From the NCBI RefSeq assembly GCF_047496725.1, contig NW_027328667.1, forward strand, positions 1,706,001 to 1,770,000: a stretch of 64,000 nucleotides of DNA, in the 5' to 3' direction. The position numbers were made by a program, and so were the translations under genes. Positions 54,000 to 64,000 of this stretch are shown piece after piece. Each line of letters starts with the position of its first letter. Position 1 is the stretch's first letter. The DNA is from Anoplolepis gracilipes. Taxonomy: Eukaryota; Arthropoda; Insecta; Hymenoptera; Formicidae. Under the pieces are notes generated by a model. It saw only the letters and a list, made by a program, of their open reading frames with translations. It did not search any database and was not told the origin of the DNA.

Positions 54000-55480
54000 A
54001 ACCTAAACGCATATTTCAAAACTTAAAATGTAAATTGTAACATTAGTTTTCTACTCTTTAAAAAAAAGTAGGATATATGTTTAACAGATATATAATACAT
54101 TTATTACATTACATAAATTATAATTAATCTAATGATAATATTTAATTTATAAGATTTAGTTGTGGAAGTATCGAGAAAGCATCAAATAAACTAAAATGTG
54201 TTATTATACAAATTCATAGCTTTGCCAAGACTGTTGACCCAATTAAGTTGACATAACATTAATAAATATCTTTAGGCATATAATATGTCTGAAAATTCAT
54301 CAATCTCCAGTCATATCTAAAAAAAAACAATGGAAACTTCTAAATCAATGCATATATAATTTATTTAATATTATTGTACTATTATTATTATAATATTTAA
54401 TTTTAGCGAATGTGTACAATTTAAAAAGCATTTATAATTTTTTTCCATAAATTAAGACATACAATCTAAACAAATATTTAAAAAATTTGGATGGGAACTG
54501 TAACATTAGCTTTCTTCTATTTTAAGAATAGTAGGACATATGTTTAACAAATATATGACACATTTATTACATTATATACATTATATACATTATTAATGTA
54601 ATGACAATATTTAATTTATAGGGTTCAGTTGTAGAGGCATCGAGAAAACATCAAGTGAACCAAAATATGTTATTACACAAGTTCAGTTTCACAAAGACAC
54701 ATGGCACATGGCAAGTAGAACTGTCAGATTTCGGTTTCTGTACTAAAGTCTCAAGAATTATCAAAGCGAAAATTTTTTATAGGAACCTTATATTGGATGA
54801 GTCTTGAAGTAATTTCAAGGTAATTTATAAATTTATATTACTTTTAAGATTGAATGATATAAATTTTATTTTTTTACTCTTTCATTTTTAAATCATTATT
54901 AATTAGTAATATATTAGAATTAGTATAAAAAGATTAAATTTTAATGGAATACAGATTATAAAATATAAAAGAATAATTTTATCATGTTCTATAAAAGTTG
55001 ACATTTTCTTAAAAACGTGAACTAAAGGATAGTTTCTATCGACTAGCGTTTTAAGTATTATGGTTAATTATATATGTTTAATAAATATATAACACATTTA
55101 TTTTATTACATAATTAATGTATTGATAATATTTAATTTATAGGGTTCAGTTGTAATGGTATCGAGAAAACATCAAGTGAACTAAAATATGTTCTTGCACA
55201 AGTTCATAGTCTCGAGAGTAAAGCTGTCGGATTTTGGTTTTTGTGCTCAAGTCTTAAGAATGACTGAAGTGATAATTTCTTATGAGAACCTTATATCGAA
55301 TGAGTCCTTAAGTAATTTCAAGGTAATTTACACATTTATATAACTTACTTTCAAGATTGAATGATGTAAACTTTATTTTTTTATTCTTTTTCATTTTTAA
55401 ATCATTATTAATTAATAATATAATAGAATCACTAGAAAGGTTAAATTTTAATGCAACATAGATTATAAATACAAAATGTC
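54000..55480 (+). pseudogene. Triplicated pseudo-exons of a PAK-family kinase
   Basis: Three tandem units of roughly 470-520 bp contain a similar exon and intron; the exon starts are at about 54,158, 54,622 and 55,142. The third copy keeps VKLSDFGFCAQV, the DFG activation-loop start of p21-activated kinases. The second has VELSDFGFCTKVSRI and, one frame over, GTLYWMSLEVIS, the P+1 region in the group II (Mbt/PAK4-like) form. The upstream portion preserves a damaged HRD-loop coding region. The first copy has lost the DFG part. Donor GTAATTT sites follow copies two and three. Stops and frameshifts disable all three. The parent gene is not in the window. Confidence 0.72.
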
Positions 55481-55497
55481 GTATAAGATATTCAGTT

Positions 55498-55499
<2 letters not shown>

Positions 55500-55549
<50 letters not shown>
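55500..55549. repeat. (TA)n microsatellite
   Basis: About 24 uninterrupted TA units; it generates a spurious IYIYIY ORF on the minus strand. Confidence 0.95.
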
Positions 55550-55551
<2 letters not shown>

Positions 55552-55773
55552 CTTAGTTTTATATTAATATATATAATTCTTAGTTTTATTATAAGATAAG
55601 GAAGATAAAAAAGAATTAATGGAAATTTTTTTATATGAAAAGTGCATATGTAGTGCATGAAATTCGTCTGTATAGTAATTAATAAAAAATTCGTCATTCT
55701 TTTTTTTACAGAAGTCTCATAGCAATAAAGTTTCCATAACAACAAAATAAATAATTAATTTTAATATTTACAG

Positions 55774-58700
55774 TTATGTATCATTTCTTGTGCACAAGTT
55801 GGATTACATAAGATTCTTTTTGAACAAACATCTGGTATTTTAAGTCGTATATTGATGTCGAAAAATAATTCAAAGCAAATTCAAGGTAAATATGTTGAAT
55901 ATATTAATTATTATATTTATATAAAATAATATATTATTAATACATTAATCCCCCAACTGAATACGTGGGTCGTTGGCATCCGATCAAAATAATATTTAAA
56001 GTTTGACTTTGCATAGTTGTTAGAAGATCATATAAACATTACTTTCAATTTTTTTTAAATAAAACCTACTTTAATAAAATGTATGTGATCTTAATTATTA
56101 TTCTATAAATATTATGAACAGAGATATCATGTAAAATTCTGATGTCAGAATTTTTTATTAAGAAACGACAGAAAAATTTACAATTAAATCGTTTGACAAG
56201 ATATAAGTAACACTCATGTATTGATTTTATGAATAGTGACCGTAATTCAATAACCTTTTTATTGTGTAAAAATGGTGACAGATGTTTCACAGATGATAAT
56301 GTGTTGTAGTAGATTTTTAAAGTACGTCTACATGAATTATTTACGTATTGTAAACAAATATTAACAATAAATATGTATATTAATAATATATTAACAATAT
56401 ATATGTATATATATATATATAACTGTATATAAACGTATATATTTGTATATATATGTATGCATATATATAACAAATATATTAACAATAAATATGTATATTA
56501 ATAATATATTAATATTAATATTAATTTTACAGATTTATAATATTAATATATTTTTAATATATATTATTTATATTTATTATTATGTGTTTACAATACGTAA
56601 ACAATTCATGTAGTCGTAATTTTAAAATCTACAGTATTATAGATCTGTTCGTTTTGATTACACTGACTGTAGTAGTTCAGAGGTTGTTTTTTTTGCTCGC
56701 CATTAGAAGGAAAAAGATAACTTGTGAGCCAATGTAGTCAAAACGAGTAGACCTTATGTCATCTGTGAAGCATCTGTCACATCATTTTCACACAATGAAA
56801 AGGTTATTAAATTACGGTCGCGATTCATAAAATCGATACGCGAGTGTCACTGATGTCATCTTTTGTCAAACAATTTAGTTGTAAATTTTTTCGACGTTTT
56901 TTGAAAAATTCTGACATCAAGGTACTTATTATAAAACTGTTCGAAAACGTTTTCGATCGGAATAATTTCTTTTTCCTTACATACATAATAGAAAATTTAG
57001 GGAAAACGAAATTATTCCGATCGGAAACGTTTTCGAATAGTTTCATAATAGGTACTCAGGATTTTACATGATATCTCCGTTCATGATATTTATGGAATAT
57101 AAATAAATATCATTTTATTATATAATTATTATATAATTATTATATAATTTAAACTCAAGTTTTTAATTAAATTTAACAAGAACTCAATCGGCTTGTTATT
57201 ACCGTACATTTATTTATGAGGGCTTACTTATTTCTTAAATGATGAGTGTTAATATATATGTATATAATTATTTTAGATATAAATAAATCAAAGGAACAAA
57301 AAACTGATGCTAAAGGAACGAAACGAATTGTAAAAGAGAATGAAGTGGATGCAAATGAAATGGATACAAGCGATGTATTACAAACGTCAAATTTTAGTAA
57401 ATTTATGGAGTAAGTTATTTTATTTTATTTTTATAATTATACAGGGTGATATAAGGATGATCAGAATGATATGGGGACTAAATTCGTATACAGGTAGAGC
57501 GGACCAAATTGAATCGAAAAGTCCTGTACCATTTTGCAATATTTGCAATAGGTAACAAGTTATTAATTATTAAAAATCGCCGTATTAGTCCAGACTACTG
57601 TCAAATGTAAGCGCGCGGTAAGATGCGACCGCCCAACGATTGAGGTTGATAGGGTTCTTATATATTTGTAATAAACATTACCGCTTGTAATGAATAACTT
57701 CTCGCATGCCTAGCAAATTCGATCATCGAATAGCCGCATCTTATTGTGCGTTTGTATTTGATAATACGGTGATTTTTTATAATTTGTTAACTATTGCAAA
57801 AATTGCAAAATGATAGAGGACTTTTCAATTTAGTTTTGTCCGCTTTACCTGCACACAAATTTAGTTCCAATCATTTTAGGACATATATTGTACATCATTT
57901 TATACAACATATTTTAATGTTTGATATTTATATTTTGTTTGTTAATTTATAGATCATCGAATAATAGACAAGATATTATGGTTACAAATAAAAACGATGA
58001 AATGGAAATGATTTCTTTTGCAACAGATGAGATGTTAGAATCAGTTCAACTTGAGGACTCCACTGTGTAAGTTTTTTACTTTTAATTCAAAGTATAAAAA
58101 ATACACATGTATTTTTTTTCAATCACTAATTTATTTAAGGGAAAAAATTAATAACAGATGACAAATCGATAAACGTGTATGTTTAGTTATGGGTCTGAAC
58201 ACTCGAGTTCTATGCTATATTATTCAAATTTTAATCATTTATAATTCAAAAACTATTGTAGTCTTAACATTTTTATATTAGAAATTTTTATTCTATTTTA
58301 CTTTTAGAATACACTAATAAAATATTGTACAAAGGTTGTGAGATGTCTTATAAATATATGTATATACATACATTTAAATTTTTTAATATTTTGAAAAGTA
58401 AAAATTATTTTAAAATCTTTTTTAGAGAGGTTATTGGTTTCATTGATGAGATTGATGGTCCGAAAATTGTTGGTAAAGCACAAAACTATCGATTGCTAAA
58501 ATTTATTTTGAACAATAATTGTCGTCATAGAATTCAAGTCGTAGTATGGAATATTGAAATTGAGCGAATTCAGTTTCACATAAAACCAAATCGAGTAAAT
58601 ATATTTAAATATACTTTTTATTCTTATTTAATTAATATACAATAATAATTATATGTATGTTACTTTCTAATCTAATATTATTTTATGTACTTTACAGATT

Positions 58701-61700
58701 ATTCATATTGATGGGGTGAAAGCTAAGAAAACGAAAGTGCCAGAGTTTAATCAAGGAACTCTTCCTTACGAACTTATTATTTGTTCGAATACAATTATTA
58801 GTAATTTAGGTTTGTTTGACCTTAAAAAAATTATGCACTCAGTTCAACCTAAGTTGATAGAGCTATCAAATATTCCGAACCATTTGAATTCATGTGTTCG
58901 TAAGTAATTTTATTATTATTTTTTCTTTTGCGTCTAAATTTTTTTTATAATTCTCAATATATTACATATAATTTAATATTGTCATATACAGTGCTGGAAA
59001 AAAGTTCAGAAATGGTTAAGAATCTTAAAAAGTATTGATTTATTGAAAAAATATTTAACACTACGAAATAGGGTTTTATAAAATCTATCAAATGATATTT
59101 ATTTGACCTTAAGATGATCTTGAAAAACATGATTCTCGTCAACATAAATATCTTAAATGGAAATCCCTAATTTTTATAACATTCTTGTAGCTTCTCGAGA
59201 GTTTTCTAAAATACTATAATAAAGTGTTTTCTCTTATGTATTGGAGTTATAAGGCTTGAACTTTTCAATCTTTTAATATAAAATGTAAAATATTCAATTT
59301 TTTTAAATCTTATCTTAATACACGGAATAATGAGATCAATAAATTGGTGTTAAGAAAACACGTAATTGATTACAAAAAATAGGTTGCAATAATTGAGTGT
59401 TCCAACTTTCTTTATTTTATGTTAAAAAATTGAAAATTTTAAGGCTTATAACTTCAAAAGTACGTAAAAGAAAAATGTTTTATTATAGTATTTTGGGAAA
59501 CTCTCAAGCTACAAGAATATGTAATAAAAATTGAGGATTTTTATTTAAGCTTTTTATGTCGACGAAAATTATGTTTTTTACAATCACATCATCTCAAGGT
59601 CAAATGAATACTATTATCTAATAGATTTTTTAAGGTTTACTCTATGGTGTTAAACATTTTTTCAATAAATCAATATTTTTAAAATTTTTAACCGTTTCCG
59701 AACTTTTTACCAGCACTGTATATAATATTAAGATTATCGAAAGAGCTCCGAATTATTAAATATAAATAAGTAAGTAAGAAAGAGGCAATAGGAGCGAGGA
59801 GATGTGAATCATTTCTTACTTACTTATTTATATTTAATAATTCGGAGCTCTTTCGATAATCTTATTATTTTAACGCCGGCGAAAAAATGCGTACCTCTCA
59901 CTCTTCATACTTTGACAGAGTCAACTTTTTATATGGACCCATAGCGGTAGATTATTTAAAGTCGTGGCTAAAACTTCGTAAGCGGATTATTCTTAACAAG
60001 CTAAAAATCAATTTTCTACACAAATGCATGAATTATACTTCCGCCGCATTGCCATAATTTAATAAAAAACAACAACATAACTTTTCTTAACCGCAAATCC
60101 CATAACATTTTTACACATTTTAGAAAGAATTTCCTCATGAAGGTGATACGCTTAGAAATCAAAGATTTATACGATTCTGTTAGACTGGCACATAGGAAAA
60201 TGTTTGAAATTACATATCTAATCCAATTACACACACCGATATCAGTCTATAACCTATTTTTTACATCTCAAAGTCGACCTCTATACACTTATTTCATTAG
60301 AGAACGATCCAGACTTAACAAAAAATCTCCGATCATCGCCGACATAGTCCTACAAGATATAGAGGAGAAAGCATTGACGTTATTGAATTTTACCCCTCCC
60401 ATTTACTTCAGATACGTAGACGACATATTAATATCGGTACCTCCAAAATTTATTGACCAGACATTGACAATTTTTAATTCTTTCCATAACAGAATACAGT
60501 TCACTGTGGAAAAAAATGACCACAACAAGATTAACTTTTTAGACCTCACACTCATTTTAACTAATAACCATCTAATATTTGACTGGTACCACAAGAACAC
60601 GTTCTCGGGTAGATATCTCAATTTCCATTCCCAATATCCTAACAACCAAAAAAGAGGCACTATAATAGGTTTAATTGATAGAGTATTCTTATTATCACAT
60701 CCCATGTTCCATGAAAAGAATATCAAATTTATAATAAAGATTTTACTGGACAACTCCTATCCAGCCGATTTTATATTCAAAACAATTATCAACCATATAA
60801 AGTTTTTAATTAACAATAGACCATCCGACAGAAAATCACAAACACCCAATAATAACTCATACTTCACAATTCCATATTTGCATACAGTAACTGATAAAAT
60901 AAAGAATGCTCTAAAAGATGTCGACATCAAATTAGCCTACTACAGTATAAACAAAAACAACAAATTTATTAAGACACACAAGGATCCTATTCCTATTACC
61001 ATGAAAACAAACGTGGTATACAAAATTAATTGTCTAAATTGCGACGCTTCTTATGTTGGTCAAACGGGCAGAAAGCTGAATACTAGGATAAAAGAACATA
61101 AAACCAACATAATGAAGCCCAATAACAACAAATCAGTGATCACTGACCACCGCCTAACATACAATTATGACTTTGACTGGGACAATGCACAAATACTAGG
61201 ACAATGAGCCCTATTACACAAAAAGACTGATATCTGAAATGTTATACATCAAACGACAAATAAACAGCATAAATCTACAAACAGATATAGAATGTTTGCC
61301 AGCTATTTACGATGATATAATAAACAAACTGCCTAAGATCTAATGTCACCTATCTAACTCTTTCCATCTTAAATGTATTTTTCGCCCTTGAGCTCATTAC
61401 CATCTGTACCATCGGCATAACCACACGTTAAACATCAGTTGCGCGATATATATACCATAGATTCAACAACACACAAACGGAATGCATGTCTGTAAGCTTT
61501 TTCTGAGTCACCACCATAATACACAAACTAGCGGTAAATAACTTTATGACAAACAGGTATTTATTATACTCATTTTATTAATACAGACTTAACCCCTCAA
61601 TCTAACTGCATACCTCCCTCGGTCTAGAAACCTCGGAGAATTGCCTCGCGGAATTATTATGCAAGCCGTACAATAAAAGAGCCGAACAAGTTGGATCGTT

Positions 61701-62493
61701 TTATATATATGTAATTTATACAACTAACATGCGACAAATATGTACAGTGGTTCTAAGGCATTGATCCATTTAATAATGCGAATACGATCACGATTTTTAG
61801 TTCACACATTGCTTACGCCTTTATTATGCGATGTTTTCTCAGTAATTTCGTTTTTATCTATTTATAATTCACTTATTTGTTTTATATATTATGCTGAAGA
61901 GGATTCAAAACATGAATCGAAACGTTCAGATTTTTATTATAATTTCCGTCATTTTATAGAATGTTACTAATGTACTTAATGTCAATATACCTGCGACACA
62001 TCACCTATATAAAAAACTTATAATTTTGATTCACATCTCCTCGCTCCTATTGCCTTTTTCTTACTTATTTATGTATATAATATGTTCTAATATTTATGTA
62101 TGTTTTTTTCTATTACATTTTTTAAAAATAAATACTTTTAATAAATTCTTTAAATAAAATATTTTTTAGTTATACAAGGACATATTAAAACAAGGTTTAA
62201 TACTCTCTCAAGTAGTTTTAAAACTATTGGAACTGGATCTATTACAGATGGTAATTACAAATTAGAGATCCAAATTGCTCATTATGAAGCTAATGATGGT
62301 TTCGAGAAAGGAGAAAATGTGGAAACAAAAGGATATGTGAAACATTCAAGTAAGTATATTAAAAATCTTAATTCTGTAAAAGAATATTGTATTATTTTTT
62401 ATTGATTTTTATGAATTACATATTTATTTTACAGATGACATCTTTTATCTTGATGTGGAAAAAATTTGTGACATTAAATTAATAAGAGATTAA
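55774..62493 (+). CDS. Seven-exon gene, candidate RPA-like OB-fold protein
   Basis: Seven exons join with consistent phase and GT-AG borders: 55,774-55,885; 57,277-57,409; 57,953-58,066; 58,426-58,594; 58,698-58,899; 62,170-62,349; 62,435-62,493 (TAA). No stop interrupts the joined frame of about 322 codons; the true 5' exon with ATG is not identified. Exons 2-3 are acidic and probably unstructured. Exons 4-5 (EVIGFIDEIDGPKIVGKAQN, VVVWNIEIERIQ, then TLPYELIICSNTII) resemble an RPA1-type OB fold. The last two exons (GSITDGNYKLEIQIAHYE, then DIFYLDVEKICDIKLI) resemble a second OB fold. A single-stranded-nucleic-acid-binding role is inferred. The 3.3-kb intron between exons 5 and 6 holds a MITE and a Penelope element. 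It may be a host gene or a domesticated or transposon-borne RPA-like gene. Confidence 0.65.
56095..57100. repeat. Long imperfect foldback with nested small MITE
   Basis: A left arm at about 56,095-56,370 and a right arm at about 56,590-56,640 and 56,760-57,100 are inverted repeats, sharing for example CATGATATCTC outer and ACAATACGTAAACAATTCAT inner segments. Inside the right arm, about 56,918-57,056, sits a second foldback with GAAATTATTCCGATCGGAAA and its complement. All lie within an intron of the OB-fold gene. Confidence 0.75.
58989..59718. mobile_element. Foldback MITE (730 bp), TA-flanked
   Basis: CAGTGCTGGAAAAAAGTTC at 58,989 and the complement of CAGTGCTGGTAAAAAGTTC ending at 59,718 begin arms of about 300 bp that pair along most of their length. 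TA flanks both ends, as for mariner-type MITEs. It lies in the large intron of the OB-fold gene, 11 bp from the Penelope hairpin. Confidence 0.9.
59730..62071 (+). mobile_element. Penelope-like element (about 2.3 kb)
   Basis: The element opens with a perfect 52-bp stem hairpin (59,730-59,781 and 59,812-59,863, 30-nt loop). The loop and inner stem sequence reappears inverted at 62,028-62,071 (GGCAATAGGAGCGAGGAGAT and complement). The single ORF is RT plus GIY-YIG endonuclease, diagnostic of Penelope-like elements. Inverted terminal copies are typical of their pLTR arrangement. Internal N-terminal RT sequence is missing. Confidence 0.88.
60137..61342 (+). pseudogene. Penelope RT with GIY-YIG endonuclease
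   Basis: The open frame 60,137-61,207 includes the RT palm motif YFRYVDDILIS (about 60,407) and downstream thumb-like sequence NHLIFDWYHKNTFSGRYLNF. It then has the C-terminal GIY-YIG nuclease start VVYKINCLNCDASYVGQTGR (about 61,014) with KLNTRIKEHK. RT motifs upstream of the YVDD region are degraded or lost before 60,137. A one-base frameshift near 61,197 puts the last 45 or so residues (DNEPYYTKRLISEML, ending LPKI at 61,342) in another frame. The GIY-YIG domain nicks target DNA in active elements. This copy is truncated and frameshifted. Confidence 0.9.
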
Positions 62494-63169
62494 GTGCACT
62501 TATCATTAGCACTATTGTTGCAAGGTACGAAACCTATTATGAAGAGATCTTTTCCAAAGAAGATGGACCTTCCGATTTACCAACTAACAAGATTATTCGT
62601 AAATAATTTAAAAAGTATTCGTAATATTTTCAATAAGTTTTTTGTTCTTTATTTTTAGTTTATAAATAATTATTTCTTAATTTAGACTGTCTAAAAATGA
62701 TATTTATTACTTAATTATTTCAACGGTCTTTGCGAAGCTATCGAATTTACTAATGAGATTTTTTACGGTAACTTGTGTAATAACATATTTTGGTTTATTT
62801 GATTTTCTCGATGTCTACCACGTAGATTTAATTCATTCTTTGTTCCGATCGTTTCACTTTTGATCTTTCTTGCTTAATTTAAGTTCTCGTTTATAATATA
62901 TTTCTAATAAAAATTGTGTATATGTGTTCTTAACACTTCAACATATTAGTTTTTTAAATATACATATGTATATATTCAAAACTATTTTATGTTGTTATGT
63001 TTAGAAATAATGTACAACAAGATGTATGTATATGTATAAGATATATTTGTATAGGTATTTATAGAAATTCATTTTTTTTATACAAATTCTAGAAAATTAT
63101 ATTTTATTATATATAAAAATATAGATGTGTAGAAAAAATAGAGTTTTATAATACTTAAGGGGATGCTGG
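62494..63169. other. 3' flank of OB-fold gene, AT-rich
   Basis: No coding feature. A sequence CTCGATGTCTACCACGTAGAT with a short internal inverted repeat lies near 62,808. Possible polyadenylation signals (AATAAA-like) occur in several places; none can be chosen. Confidence 0.5.
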
Positions 63170-63490
63170 AGTCATCGGCGAACTCATGCGCGATTTTGAG
63201 CGCCGCCTTGAAAGAACTAAAAAAAATGTTACCGACACAGTCGGCATGAGAGTGAGCGAGACAGTAGTATGAGCAAGCGAGACAGCAATAAGAGTGAGCG
63301 AGACAGCAATAAGAGCGAGCGAGACAGCAATAAGAGCGAGCGAGAGGAGAATAACAGCGTGAAAGGAAAGACTCGAGCTTCGAGTTTTCTCTGCTAGCTG
63401 CTATGCCCCTCTCGCTCGCTCCTATTACTGTCTCTTATTACTGTCTTGCTCGCTCCTACTACTGTCTCTTTCGCTCGCTCGCTGAGAGAT
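63160..63490. repeat. GAGCGAGCGAGACAG repeats in foldback arrangement
   Basis: After GGGGATGCTGGAGTCATCGG, about five units of roughly 21 bp (GAGCGAGCGAGACAGCAATA) run from 63,245 to 63,345. The complementary repeats (CTCGCTCGCTCCTATTACTG) run from about 63,408 to 63,482. It looks like the edge of a foldback or MITE-type element. The other end was not resolved. Confidence 0.7.
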
Positions 63491-64000
63491 ATTTGTTGTG
63501 TGGTAATAGTACACACTAACGCGTATTCTTTGTACATGTGTCGTTTCAAATAATTATAAAGAAACGACTTTTTTTCTCGACCAAAATTTCGTCGCAAGGC
63601 TGACAATAATGTAGAAGACGAATAGGCATACACAAAATATGTGTAAATAAATTAAATTTGAGAAATGTGTATAAATATAATATAATGTTATATACTTTCT
63701 TTATCATCTCTATATAATAAATATAAAATATATACATACTGAATATATAATTATTTTTATTTTGTATTTTATATACAATATATATATACCATAATCAATA
63801 AAATATAATACATGTATAATATACATACATAACTGCATATATTTTTGGAACATGTATTCATTATTTGTGCCATTATTTGTGTCATATGGTTAAAGTGTAA
63901 AATAAAGATAACTATATTTTATGTGTAATTGTATTATATTAATTTATTAAATAATTAATTTTGTATTTATCATATAGGTCTGAAATTTAAAAAAAAAGTA
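63491..64000. other. AT-rich right edge
   Basis: No gene or named repeat recognised to the window end; TA-rich with short ATATAC repeats. Confidence 0.6.

Overview
The window is AT-rich eukaryotic DNA, almost certainly from an insect and most likely a hymenopteran such as an ant. The evidence is exons of an insect odorant receptor (7tm_6 family), GT-AG introns, tRNA-derived SINE-like repeats, and a dense set of typical arthropod transposons. I see no bacterial operons, no CRISPR array and no intact rRNA or tRNA gene. Identifications rest on reading motifs by eye; no database search was run.

Region 1 (about 1-20,822) is a decayed Polinton/Maverick, a virus-like DNA transposon. It encodes a protein-primed type B DNA polymerase, a chromodomain integrase, a DUF8207-like protein, an A32-like packaging ATPase, a PLA2-domain minor virion protein, an adenovirus-type protease, a penton-like minor capsid protein, a double-jelly-roll major capsid protein, and several small proteins of unknown role. 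Most large genes carry frameshifts or stops. The right end is lost inside the major capsid gene. A 6,579-bp CACTA/EnSpm-like transposon (5,612-12,190) interrupts the polymerase gene. It has 12-bp perfect tips in longer imperfect TIRs, an AA target duplication, a transposase, and a six-exon DUF4806-type gene.

Region 2 (20,823-36,398) is a nest of elements. A fragment of a non-LTR retrotransposon abuts the broken capsid gene. Next comes a Ty3/Gypsy element (RT at about 23.2-24.4 kb; protease, gag, primer site and one LTR at 32.8-36.4 kb). It is split by an 8,427-bp hAT element with unusually long (about 1.1 kb) terminal inverted repeats, and that hAT is itself split by a 2,137-bp piggyBac flanked by TTAA. 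Insertion order by nesting is Gypsy, then hAT, then piggyBac.

Region 3 (36.4-49.2 kb) has a possible solo LTR, a SINE, C-terminal odorant-receptor exons, a Tc1/mariner element with an apparent intron, a GC-rich island, a tRNA-like foldback element, tandem repeats, two mariner-type MITEs, and the 5' portion of an odorant-receptor gene. Both receptor pieces lie on the minus strand in compatible order, so they may be one gene stretched by transposons, but the middle exons were not found.

Region 4 (49.2-64 kb) has a Helitron remnant with a complete PIF1-type helicase but no visible Rep domain, tandemly triplicated pseudo-exons related to a group II PAK kinase, and a phase-consistent seven-exon gene (55,774-62,493, plus strand) that may encode RPA-like OB folds. 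The large intron of that gene holds a foldback MITE and a Penelope-like element (RT plus GIY-YIG endonuclease). The right edge is AT-rich with a foldback of GAGCGAGCGAGACAG-type repeats.
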